From Zygnema cylindricum (Eukaryota; Streptophyta; Zygnematophyceae; Zygnematales; Zygnemataceae), in the NCBI GenBank assembly GCA_037447655.1, contig JBBHKE010001350.1, positions 16,252 through 80,251 of the forward strand: a stretch of 64,000 nucleotides of DNA. The letters run 5' to 3'. Positions 22,128 through 33,292 of this stretch are shown piece after piece. Under the pieces are notes generated by a model that had not been told where the DNA came from, made no database searches, and saw only the letters and a list, made by a program, of their open reading frames with translations. Each line of letters begins with the position of its first letter. Position 1 is the first letter of the stretch. A program made the position numbers and the translations under genes.

Positions 22128-25100
22128 GGTTATGGGCCTCTCTCCAAGAAATCTTGTTTTCAATGGACAGAAATATGCTTATTGGGCAGACATGGTTGAG
22201 TCTTATTTTGAAATAGCAGGTTTACTAGAAATTTTGGATGGCTCACTTGATGAAGCTGATCCAACTTGGGCGAAAAAGAATTCAAAAACTCGGAATGCTC
22301 TCAAACTTTGCCTTTCGGAGAACATGGTTGTGTCACGAATCAAGATGAAAAAGGCGATTGACATCTGGAAATCACTCAAGGGGTCATATGAGAAAGCAAA
22401 TGTTTAAGAGGAACTTCTATTGGCACGAAAAATCTGGGACTAGAAATACTCGGGGGGCACAATGGCCGATTATACAGATAACTGAAAAATCTGGGACTAG
22501 AAATACTCGGGGGGCACAATGGCCGAGTATACAGATAACTTAAGAGCTCTTATTGATGCACATGCTTGTGCTGGTAGCTCTTTCCTTGAGTTTCAGCAAG
22601 CCGCTTTGATCATTAGAGGTCTTCCTTGCAATATGAAAGATGCGTTTGCTGAACTGGAAAAGCATGATAAAGCTAGCTGGACACTTGAGTTAGCTATTAA
22701 TATTATTCTAGAAGAGGAGTCTACGTCAAAGATGCTTAATGGAGAAAAACAAGTAGAGGCCTTTAACACAGATTTTGATAGGAAATGTCAGTTTAACATG
22801 CAGAGAAATCAGTTAAATCACCAAAAGAATCAGTTTAACCCTAATCAGGGTCAGTTTAAACAGTTTAATAAAGGGCAGAATAGACAGTCTTTTACTGCTT
22901 GTTTTTATTGTTCAGAGAGAGGTCATGGATATAGATACTGTCCTAAACTCAAAAAGGCAAATGAGACAAGATTATATAGGCCAGTTTGGCAGCAAAGTCA
23001 ATTAAACCAGGGCTTTTTTGGTTATCAGTTACAAAACAACTCATTGTTTTCTTCATCAGTCACTCAAGAAGATGAATCTTTGACCTTTAATGAGCACGAT
23101 GACTCGGAGTTATTTGCAATGGCCGTGGCAATGGAGGGCTCAAAGGACGCCGGATGGATCATGGACACAGGGGCATTTGCCCACATGTGTTAGAACAAGG
23201 GACTTTTTACAAATCCGCGGACGACACCTGCAAAGAATATCTACTATGCTTGTGGTATGAGCGTTCAGACTTGTGCTCAGGGTGATGTTTCATTGCTGGT
23301 AGATGCAAGGGGGAAGTCTGTAGAGAGAACACTTCATAATGTCTTATATGTTCCGAACTTCAAAAAGAATCTATTTTCCACTTCTTTGGTTGAAAGCAAA
23401 GGTTTTGAAGTCACCCTTAAAGGGGGTAGGCAGGTTGTAAGCAAGCTAGGAAAGATAGCAGTGATAGGAACTAGAGATGAAAGCAAAATGTATCGCATGG
23501 ACATGGCTGATTCTAAGGAAAATGATGTTCTCTACTCTGGTGTAATATCTGAAAATGAATTATGGCATAAAAGGCTAGGACGTGTTCACTATGACAGTTT
23601 AACAAAAATGGTGAAAGTTAGAAAAGTAGAGGGTGTTTCTCTCACAGATCAGCCAGTCAAAACTTGTGATGGGTGCTCTTTAGGAAAGATACATAAACTG
23701 CCTTTTCCACAGGAATCCGATCATAGATCTATAAAAGTCTTCGCTTATTCACTCTGGGACATGGGCCCTGGGGTTTCAGAGGGTTTCATTTGGGCTGGGA
23801 GTGGCAGGGTTTGGGAAAAACTCTGGTCAGAACAGGCGGAGGAATTTTTCAGGTTTCGAAAACACTGAATGAGAGTATAAGTCGCCATTTCAGTGTTCCT
23901 TACACTCCTCAGCAAAATGTTGTTTCGGAGAGATTAAACAGAAGCATTACATAATGTGCTAGATCTATGCTAGCAGATAAAAATATAGATTTGAAATTCT
24001 GGGTTGAGGCCGTTAACTATACAGTTTATATCAAAAATAGAATTGGTTCTAGGTCGATAAGTACTACACCTTTTGAACTTTGGACAGGTAGGAAACCTGA
24101 TGTTAGTCATTTCAGAGTTTTTGGAAGTAAATGCTTTGTTTTGAAGACTTCACCGAATACTTGGAAAATGGAACCAAAGGGTCCTCCAGGTATCCTTATG
24201 GATTATGATGATAATTAAAAAGGCTACAGAGTATATGTTTTTGATAAGCAAAAAGTAATTGTGTCTAGAAATATTATTATAAAGAATGAGGAAGTTTTGG
24301 CAGATCTATTTAGCATGATAAAAAAACAGGCTGAGGAAAAGTCACAAGAATATGTTATTTTTGATACACACAAAATAGTGTATTTTCCGTCTGTTTAACA
24401 ACCTCTTGCAGATCCAGTATCTTTCGATCCACAGGTTCCTCTTCGGCCTCAGATGGAGCAAGCTGAACCGATCCAAGAGCAACCGCAACAAGTCACAAGA
24501 TCAACAAAGAACGCAAGGCATCTATCGGTCTTCGCCTCAGAATTTTCGGGGGGAAGGAGATCTAGAAGTCGTCTACAATCTGGATTACACTTTGCCAACT
24601 CTGCTAACTCAGGAGAACCTCAGACTATCCGGGAAGCCTTCTCTTCACCCGAAAGAAACCATTAGATTAAGGCGGCAAAGGATGAAATGAAATCCATAAT
24701 GGAAGCTCAAACGTGGGAGTTGGTTGATCTTCCTCCGCACCGGAAAGCCATCGACACCAAATGGGTATTCAAACTGAAAGTAAATCTGGATGGCACCATT
24801 GAAAGATACAAAGCGAGACTTGTAGCAAAAGGCTACAATCACAAAGAAAGAATTGACTTTGAGGAGACTTCCTCTCCGGTGGTAAGGTTTCCAACTGTTA
24901 GAGTTCTATTAAGTCTAATTGTAATTGAAAACATGGAAGTGCATCAAATGGATGTTAAAACAACTTTCCTTCATGGAGAGCTTGAAGAAACTATTTATAT
25001 GCAGCAACTTGAAATGTATGTAGAGAAAGGAAAAGAAAAACTAGTCTGCAAACTGATGAAATCCTTGTATGGGCTGAAACAGGCCCCTAGACAATCGAAC

Positions 25101-26192
25101 CTGAAGTTAGATGAATGCCTCACTAAAATAGGCTTTAAAAGAATTTGCTCAGATCATTCCGTGTATATTCTACAAGGGGAGGATGGTGAACTTTATGTTG
25201 CTGTCTATGTAGATGATCTGCTGTTTGTTAGAAAATCTATGGATGAAATAAATCGCATCAAGAGAGCCTTAAGGTCCAGATTTGAGATGAAGGACCTCGT
25301 TGAGGCCAAATACATTTTAGGGATACAAGTAGAGAGAGATAGAAAAAAAAGATAGATCATGTTAACTCAAAAAGAGGCTATTGGTTCGATGCTTGAAAAT
25401 TTTGATATGAAGAGGGCAAAAGGATGTGTCACTCCTATGGAGTACAGATAGAAATTAGAAGAAGTTGATTCTGATTATGGTATTCTAGTCGATGAGAGCT
25501 TAGAGTCAGGGGAGGAGGATTTCATGGCCTCAAAACCATATAGACAAGTAGTTGGTAGTCTCATTTACTTTATGAACTGCACGAGGCCCAATGTAGCACC
25601 TGCTGTGGGAGCCTTAAGTAGAAGTCTGCAAAATCCAAAAAGGGCAGACCGGGAAGCTGCAAAAAGAGTTCTAAGGTATCTGGCAGGGACCCGAAATCTT
25701 AAACTTGTACTTGGAGGAGGGGAAGTCAAGCTGAAAACCTGGAGCGATGCAAGTTATGGCGACATGCCCAGCAAGAAATCAACCATTGGTTTTGTCTTGC
25801 AGATTGGAAACGGAACTTGCAGGTGGAGCAGCAAACTTCAGAAAGTCACCGCTCAATCAACTATGGAGTTAGAATACTTGGCAGCAAGTTCTGCCCTCAA
25901 GGAACTCCTATGGATAAAATCTCTTTTGCAAGAATTGGGACACATGCAAACTGGTCCTCAAGTCATCTGGAGTGACAACCAGGCAGCTATTGCCATTACC
26001 TCCAATCCCAGCCTCCACTTTAAGAGTAAACACATGGATGTCAGACTGCATTTTGTCCGAGAAAAAGTGCTTGCCAAAGTGATAAAATTATGCTACTTAC
26101 CTGATGAAAATATGGTTGCAGATATGCTAACAAATGTCTTACCTGCACCTAAATTACAATTTTGTAGAATGGCTATTGGGCTGAGTGATTAA
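22069..26192 (+). pseudogene. E4 gag-pol (Ty1/copia polyprotein), broken
   Basis: Gag (22069-22407) starts MSTSTTTKAAPP and stops at KANV. A roughly 57-bp tandem duplication follows (22434-22548). The zinc knuckle is CFYCSERGHGYRYC (22900-22942). Protease reads MDTGAFAHMC, ending in a stop near 23191. The pre-integrase domain is at 23560-23710. The integrase catalytic core is mostly deleted near 23740-23950. The integrase C-terminal domain (WTGRKPDVSHFRVFGS) is at 24085-24135. Reverse transcriptase (24687-25355) keeps YVDD (25206-25217). RNase H (25524-26192) keeps SDASYGD, MELEYLA and SDNQAAIAI and reaches a natural C-terminal end. Confidence 0.9.
22128..22138 (+). promoter_or_regulatory. 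E4 primer-binding site (half tRNA-iMet)
   Basis: GGTTATGGGCC follows the LTR end directly and is read in the Gag frame as part of Q-Q-V-M-G-L. Confidence 0.75.
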
Positions 26193-26205
26193 CTGAGTCT
26201 AAAGC

Positions 26206-26215
26206 TTTAGGGGAG
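26206..26215 (+). promoter_or_regulatory. E4 polypurine tract
   Basis: TTTAGGGGAG directly before the 3' LTR start TGTTGTTTT. Confidence 0.75.
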
Positions 26216-27249
26216 TGTTGTTTTAAAAGCTTCATCCTAAATAGATAGAGCTGTGAGGGGAGATTTGTAACTTATTATTTTTTTGATTATAGATTGGTGT
26301 AATACTTACCTCAAATAGTGTGATAGTAAAGAAGTTACTCTAAGAGTATTTGTACGATCACATAGACATGCGTCAACGTTTCAGACTATGCATGGAAAAC
26401 GCAATGGACCCAGACACATGGCATCTATCGGAGGAATGAATTCGGGAAATCGGGCGCACGGAAAATAAACCGGACATCTAGGAATACAAATGTATAAGGA
26501 AAAGGACCAGACGTTGATTACGATCAGACTGACGGCTAGAAATTGAGTGGGGACCACGGATGATGTGGTGCTTCGTAAACACCCCAAATATTCGTACAAA
26601 GCATACCACAGCGGGCTGGACACATCTACAGTTGATGACTAAGCAAGCCACTTTTGGTGTACGACTTCAATTAGTAAATACCATGACTAAGCAAGCCACT
26701 TTTGGTGTACGACTTCAATTAGTAAATACCTGATAGAACAGGATCTTGTTGCTTAGTGAATTAGGAAATAGTGTTTCACTATTTAGTATTTGGGTAGTTG
26801 AAGTTTGGTTTTTAGATGTACTTTTGGTACACTGACGTACAATTATGATACCTTGTCACATTATAGTACATTACTACAGTGCCAAATGCTATTTGCTGAT
26901 TTGTTTGCTAGCAGTAGACACGCTCTAAGAGTATAAGTTTAGGACTTAGTAAAATTGTTTGGCATCCAGTTTTGGGAATATGGGAAATTAAAGGGCAGTT
27001 TTTGGGAAACTTGCAGCTCTCATATCTTATGGTTTATTGGGTCACTTATGCTGTAATTTTGGGAATTTATAGTGTGTCTGCTAGTTTGTTTATGTGCCAA
27101 TTTTTGGGGTAATTGGATATGTGAGTCTGGTTTTATAGTGTGTCAGAAAGTGGTGTTTGTGAGGAATTCTTGTGAAGCTTTTGCTTAAGTATGTCTACTT
27201 CTACTACCACTGCTGCAGCTCCACCTACACCAGTTGTCATAGAACAACA
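26216..27249 (+). repeat. E4 3' LTR
   Basis: 1,034 bp ending ATAGAACAACA. It contains a Gag-start segment identical in layout to the 5' LTR (ATG at 27191). A 48-bp unit (CATGACTAAGCAAGCC...) occurs twice in tandem near 26635-26730. Confidence 0.9.
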
Positions 27250-28606
27250 CAAACATCAAGTTTTGTTACAAACATGGTCGGGAGTTTTTTTACCTCTTTT
27301 TTTGAGCGCGAGCACTAAACGTTGTATGTTACAAATATCTTTATAAGCGCAAACTCAAATTTGTGATAGAAACTTGGTTCCTTGTTTTTTTTTAACTGTC
27401 TTTGTGTGTGTTAACAATAAACTTTGTTTGTTAATATTTTTGTTGTTAACACAAACACAAATTTGTGTTGCAAACATAGTTTAGGGTCTTTTTTTACTGT
27501 TTTTGTGAGCGTAAAAATAAACGTTGTTCGTTACAAAAAATTATTGTTAACGCAAACTCAAATTTGATTATAAACTTGGTTGATAGTTTATTTCAACTAT
27601 TTTTGTGAGAGCTCAAAATATAAAGTGTTTGTTACCAATGTTCTTGTTAGCACAAACTCAAACTTGTGTTACAAACATGGTTGGGAGTTTATTTTACCTT
27701 TTTAATTTATGGCAATCAATAAACGTTGTTTGTTACAACTATCTTTGTTAGCGCAAACTCAAATTTGTGATAGAAACATGGTTCTAGGTTTTTTTAAAAA
27801 AAATTTATATACGTTAACAATGAGATTTGTTGGTTGATATTTTTGTTGTTAACGCAAACACAAATTTTTATTGGAAACATAGTTTAGTGTATTTTTTTAC
27901 TGTTTTTGTGAGCGTAAAAATAAACGTTGTTCGTTACAAGAAATTGTTGTTTACGCAAACTCAAATTTGAGTCATAAATATGGTTGAGAGTTTATTTCAA
28001 CAATATTTGTGAGCACTAACAACATAAAGTGTTTGTTACTCAAATTTGTGATAGAAACATGGTTTAGGATTTTTTTTAACGTTCTTTGTGTTCGTTAATA
28101 TTTTTGTTGTTAGCACAAACACAAACTTGTGTTGTAACATAGTTTGGGTTTTTTTTTACTGTTTTTGTATACGTAATAATAAAGGTTGTTGTTCCAAGAA
28201 ATTATTGTTAACGCAAACTCAAATTTGAGTTATAAACATGGTTGAGAGTTTAATTCAACTATTTTTGTGAGCCCTAACAATATCAAGTGTTTGTTACCAA
28301 TGTTCTTGTTAGCGCAAGCAAAAACTTGTGTAACAAACATGGTTGGGAGTTTATTAAACCTCGTTTTATGAGCGCGAACATTAAACGTTGTTTGTTACAA
28401 ATATCTTTGTTTGCAAGCTCAAATTTGTAATAAAAACATGGTTTAGGTTTTTTTTAACTCTCGTTGTGTGCGTTAACAATACGCTCTGTTCTTTAAAAAA
28501 AAATTGTTATCGCAAACACAAATTTATGTTGCAAACATAGCTTCGAGTTTTTTTTAACTATTTTTGTGAGCGTGAACGTTGTTCGTTACAAGAAATTATT
28601 ATTAAC
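27250..28606 (+). repeat. Satellite array B, right part
   Basis: Continuation of the array split by E4, same orientation. The 400-bp higher-order period is visible between 27417 and 27816 (AATAAACTTTG / AATGAGATTTG monomers). Later copies near 28040-28100 are irregular. E5 is inserted at the right end. Confidence 0.85.
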
Positions 28607-29231
28607 TGTTGAAGGTTATGGGCATTCAGACTTGGCTGTGTTCCACTCCCACTAGGCGTCACACTTGCACCAGCAGGAACTTAGACATTAGTAGACATAA
28701 CAGCAGAATCAAACCCAAAGAGAAATACCTAGTAGACTAGATATATGTTGTAAGATTTGTAGCTTTAAGTGAGAGAGGTCTTACAACCAGACAAACATAT
28801 ACCACAGCCAAAATAAGGACAATAGAACAGAAAACACCTTAAAGCGCATTTGTGCTCTCATTTCCTTAAACTATGTATAGAATGTACATTCTGTATCAAA
28901 TGGATCATTCCTAATTGAATTAAATACTCTAAAGATCTTCAAAATATCTAAAACGTATGTACAAGGTTCACCAAACAATCTACTAACAAAAAACTAAGTG
29001 TTTGGACCAGAATTGTCCTTTAACAATATCTATACCCTAAAAATCTGGGTGATTCTTATCACGTCTACATTCATTGGTGGCCATACACACTAATTTACTT
29101 AAAGATAACTATTCGTGTAGATACTACAAAATCCACACTAAATTTGGTTAATATTGAACAGTTGGTATTCCAAAAAAATTCTAAGTCATAGACTCAAGTT
29201 TCTAACACTTACTAAAGCTTTCTTTTCAATA
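28607..29231 (-). repeat. E5 3' LTR
   Basis: 625 bp on the minus strand, starting TATTGAAAAG (expected TGTTGAAAAG) after a GGGGAG polypurine tract (29232-29240), and ending ..CTTCAACA. The Gag-start segment (M-S-T-N-V then a stop) is within the last 120 bases. Confidence 0.78.
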
Positions 29232-29712
29232 CTCCCCTTAAGCTTTAGGAGACTTACTCACTTAGACCACAAGCTTTTTTGCAGTACTCCAACTTAGGAG
29301 CGGGGAGGGCTTTTGTCAACATGTCCGCAACCATTTTCTCATCAGGCAAGGCAAATACTTTCTCTTGTACCAAATGTAGCCGAATGTCCATATGTATACT
29401 CTTAAAATGGTGACTTGGGTTTGTAGCCACAGAAATGACTGCCTGATTGTCGCACCACATTATTTGTGTCCCGTGTTGCGTAATACCCAATTCTGGAAGA
29501 AATGCCTTAATCCATAGCAACTCTTTCAATGCAGTGCTCACAGCCATGTATTCAGCTTCCATATTAGATTGAGCCGTGACCTTTTGAAGTTTACTACTCC
29601 AACTACAAGTACCACTTCCAATCTGAATGACATACCCAGTTGTAGACTTCCTACTAAACAGTGTTAATTTCCAAGAGAACTGGGATTGCGCATGTCCGAC
29701 ACTTGGGAAAAT

Positions 29713-29784
29713 TGAGCCAGACAGGGTTCGAACCTGTGACCTTTCACTTCAGCTGCGAACGCACTACCACTATGCCACCAGCTC
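29713..29784 (-). tRNA. tRNA-like sequence (probable tRNA-derived pseudogene)
   Basis: A 72-nt cloverleaf can be drawn: acceptor GAGCTGG/CTGGCTC (two wobbles), D stem GCA/TGC, anticodon stem TTCGC/GTGAA, T stem ACAGG/CCTGT with loop TTCGAAC, discriminator A. Loop AGCTGAA would give anticodon CTG (Gln), but position 33 is G instead of T, which argues against a working tRNA. It is embedded in a repeat, so tRNA-derived repeat head is my preferred reading. Confidence 0.5.
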
Positions 29785-30122
29785 GATGTTGAGACTAGCG
29801 GGTTCGTGCCCTTTTCTTACGGGCGGCTCGAGTATGGATATTCCATATTCTACCCCGTATTGAACCGGTTTCATGTGCCAAACCAACACCCCCTCTCACG
29901 GGAAAGGCGGTCAAACCATCCTATATCCCGTTGGCTGTGATACCATGTTGATTTCCAAGAAATCCGAGATTCGGCATGTCCCAAACTTTCCCAGCGGAAG
30001 CTTGGTGGGTCCATAACCGGTTGGATTGGCACGTGAAGCTGGTTCAATACGGGGTAGAATATAAAATATCCATACTCGAGCCGCCCGTAAGAAAAGGGTA
30101 CGGACCCGCTAGTCTCTACATC

Positions 30123-30193
30123 GAGCTGGTGGCACAATGGTTGTGCGTTTATAGCTAAAGTGAAAGGTCCTAGGTTTGAACCTGGCCAGCTCA
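30123..30193 (+). tRNA. tRNA-like sequence, second inverted copy
   Basis: Acceptor GAGCTGG pairs perfectly with CCAGCTC. The D arm GCAC..GTGC is good and the T stem CTAGG/CCTGG is fair with a 6-base loop. The anticodon loop is AGCTAAA, again without T33. It is diverged from the copy at 29713-29784. Confidence 0.4.
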
Positions 30194-33100
30194 ATTTTCC
30201 CAAGTGTGGGACATGCCGAATCTCGAATTTCTTGGAAATCAACAGGCACATCACCATAGCCAGCATCACTCTAAGTATTAATGCCAACCTTGTCCCCTCC
30301 CAAAGTAAGCCAAATATTTCTCGTCCCAACAAGATACCTTAAGACCCTTTTTGCTGCCTCCCTGTCTCTCTTTCGTGGGTTTTGCAAACTTCTGCTCAAT
30401 ACACCAATAGCTGTAGCTATATCAGGCCTAGTACAATTCATGAAGTATATCAGATTTCCTACTACTTGTCTGTAAGGTACTTAAGACATAAATTTTTGCT
30501 CCTCCGCACTAAGTTCCTCATCTATTATTACTCCAAACTCATGATTTTTTCCTTCAAGTTTTTGCTTATACTCCATGGGAGTTGCACAACCTTTGGCATC
30601 AGGCAAGCCAAATTTTTCCAACATGTTTCCTATCGCTTCTTTCTGAGTTAGCCTAATTATTTTCTTTTCTCTATCTCTTTCAACTTGTATTCCAAGGATA
30701 TATATTGCCTCACCCAAATCCTTCATTTCAAATTGTGAAGTAAGAGCGTGTTTTTCTTTAACAATTGCTTCTTTGTTCCTAGTGATTAGCAGCAGATCAT
30801 CAACATACACAGCAATGAATATCACCTCATCAAGATTATCACCACACATCAGATATACTGATTGATCAAAACTAATACTAGTAAATCCTAATCCTATCAA
30901 GAACTAATATAATTTTCTGTTCCACTGTCGCGGGGCTTGCTTCAAGCGATACAAAGATTTTCAGAGCCTACACACAAGATTTTCTTTTCATGCTTCCTCA
31001 TAACCCTCTGGCTGCTTCATATAAATGACCTTATCTAAATCACCATGCAAAAATGCAGTTTTGACATCCATTTGGTGAATGTCAAAATCCTCTATGACAG
31101 CTAGTGTAAGTAAGATGCGGACAAATGGAAACCTTACAACAGGGGAGAAAGTTTTATCATAATCTATCCCCTCGTTTATTTTTTATCCTTTAGCAACCAA
31201 ACGAGCCTTATACTTGTTTATGGTATTATCGGGGCTCAATTTTAATTTAAACACCCATTTACTCCTAATAGCCTTCCTCCCTGGAGGAAGTTCCACCAAA
31301 TCCCACGCTTGGGCCTTCATGTTGGACTTTATTTCTTCATTGACCACTTTAACTTTGTGTTCCTTTTCATCACTCGAAAATGCTTCTGTTAATGTTAGAG
31401 GCTCTTCTATGTGTGTTGAGTGATCAAAAGTTACATTTGCTCCTTTGAGTCGTGCAGTTCGCCTCACTCCACTTGGAAATTTTGTTGTTGGTATAGATGG
31501 TTGAGTCCTCCGCCTCGAAACAAGTGATTCAGCTTGTGAATCAGCTTCAGCTTGAAGGAGGAGAGTCTGCAACTCTTCAGGCATAACATGTCTTGTTTTT
31601 GGTGGAGGAGATGGTTTTTAGCCCTCAAGTCACTTTGAGTTGGTATAGATGCATTTTCTGCACTTCACCTGAAAAACATAGGATTTTCCTCCAAAATAAT
31701 CAACACTTCTATCCTTTTTCTCATCAATACGCTCTTTAAAAAAATCTACTTGTTTTCCTTCATCCTTCACAATAATATTTTTGGCTACCACAACTCTATT
31801 TCTCTTAATATCATACACTCTATAACCTTTGGCTTGATCATCATACCCTAGAAATAGCCTTGGTATACCTTTTGGTTCTAACTTCCATTTTTGTTGATCA
31901 TTATCTAGCATAAAAGTCTTACTTCTAAAAACGTTGAAGTGACTTACATCTGGTTTGTATCGAGTCCACATTTCATAGGGAGTTTTATCTTTTACTGCCC
32001 TTGTTTCTAGCTTGTTTCTCACATAAGCTGCACAATTCATAGCTTCTGTCCAAAAATTGTAATCTATGTCCATATCAACCACCATTGTCCTAGCACACTC
32101 TGATATGGTCCTATTCATCCTTTCTGAAACACCGTTTTGTTCCGGAGAATAAAGAACGGTTAGTTGACGTGAGATTCCATGCAATTTTAGGAATTCTGCG
32201 AACTCATTAGAAATGTACTCCCCTCCATTATCAGATCTGAACCCTGCTATCTTTCTCTCATGCAGATTTTCAACCCTAGCCTTATACTTCTTAAATTTTG
32301 CAAAGACTTCATCCTTACTTCTCATAAAATAAATTGTAGAACACCTACTATAGTCATCCGTGAAAGTAAGCATAAACTTAACCCCTCCCATAGATGGATA
32401 CCTTGATGGCCCCCATACATCTGAATAAATTAGTTCTAGCACCCTGCTACTTCTGTGATCAGTTTGCGAAGGGAAAAGCAACTTATGTATTTTTCCCATT
32501 GCACAACCATCACAAATATTTGATGCTGGTTTTGACTAATTTTTACACCTTCCACCATTTTTTGATTAACCATCTTTTCTAATCTATCATAATTCACAGG
32601 TCATAAACGTTTATGCCATAAATCACAATAACTTACTACAATAAAGTACATGACATCATTGTCATTATCATTTGCAAGACTCAACCAATACAAAGTGATT
32701 CCACCAGCAAATCCCTCTACAGCTATTTTCCCATTCTTACTCATTGTTTTCTTCTCATTCTCAGATATAGTTTTAAAACCTTTCTTTTGTACCACTGACG
32801 TAGAGAAAAAGTTTCTTTTAAAAGCAAAGACATGCAACACATCTTCCAATACCCTTTTAACAGGTTTTCCCTCTACATTAACCATAAGTGACACCCTCCT
32901 TTTTGCTTTCAACTCAACAAAGGTATCATCACTAAAATAAATTTTGACAGGAGAGGTAGATTGAATACTCCCAAAGAGATGGAGATTGCGGCACATTTGT
33001 GTTGATGCTCCCGATTCCATAATCCATTCGTCTTCCTCCACGCCTTCCGTTGCTTGTGCCATCGAAAAGTATTTCTTTTCGTTGTTACCAGCAAAGCTGC

Positions 33101-33292
33101 TCACATCCTCCTCTTGAAGTGCTTTGGAAAATGCTGTTGGGAGTCCATTTGACGTAGATGGAACTCGGCTTTCGTCCCAACCAGAGCGAAAGTTTCCCGT
33201 AGCTTTAGCTCTCTTGTAGGCATGACACATCCTGAATATATGACATTTTTCATCACAGTAATAGCATGTCAAAGGTGACCTTTTAGGACCTG

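Larger units (their letters stand above)
21142..27249 (+). mobile_element. Ty1/copia element E4, complete but defective
   Basis: LTRs at 21142-22127 (986 bp) and 26216-27249 (1,034 bp). It is flanked by a perfect 5-bp duplication CAAAC (21137-21141 and 27250-27254) taken from the satellite it entered. Internal order is Gag, protease, integrase, reverse transcriptase, RNase H. The 48-bp LTR length difference is mainly a tandem duplication near 26635-26730. Stops and an integrase deletion make it defective. Confidence 0.93.
29655..30242. mobile_element. Inverted pair of tRNA-containing repeats inserted in E5
   Basis: Two copies of a roughly 280-bp unit lie head to head (about 29655-29885 and 29949-30242) around a 60-bp spacer. 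Shared landmarks in opposite orientation include CGAGCCGCCCGTAAGAAAAG, TTCAATACGGGGTAGAATAT and CTTGGAAATCAAC. The right copy itself has 45-bp inverted ends (GTTGATTTCCAAGAAAT). Removing the insert restores the RNase H motif ..SDAGYGDVP / SRKSTTGYV. A possible target duplication is AGGCA (mutated to AAACA on the left). Confidence 0.75.
29254..33272 (-). pseudogene. E5 gag-pol pseudogene
   Basis: On the minus strand: zinc knuckle CYYCDEKCHIFRMC (33266-33225), then a protease with ESGAST instead of DSG/DTG (about 33000). Integrase 32499-31630 keeps IYSDVWGP and SDNGGEY and is the best preserved integrase in the window. The linker is at 31584-31430. Reverse transcriptase is interrupted near 31180 and 30900, with YVDD at 30807-30796. 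RNase H is split by the insert at 29655-30242. It resumes at about 29654 and ends at 29254 with LPAPKLEYCKKACGLSE. Confidence 0.88.
28607..33292 (-). mobile_element. Copia element E5 (minus strand), 5'-truncated
   Basis: The 3' LTR (minus) is at 28607-29231. Leftward reading gives RNase H, reverse transcriptase, integrase, protease and the Gag zinc knuckle up to about 33292, where it abuts E6 in opposite orientation. The 5' LTR and N-terminal Gag are missing. A tRNA-containing inverted pair is inserted at about 29655-30242. Confidence 0.85.

Noticed and set aside
29713-29784. Functional tRNA-Gln gene
   Set aside because: Position 33 is not T and the sequence is part of a dispersed inverted repeat; a tRNA-derived repeat is more likely.
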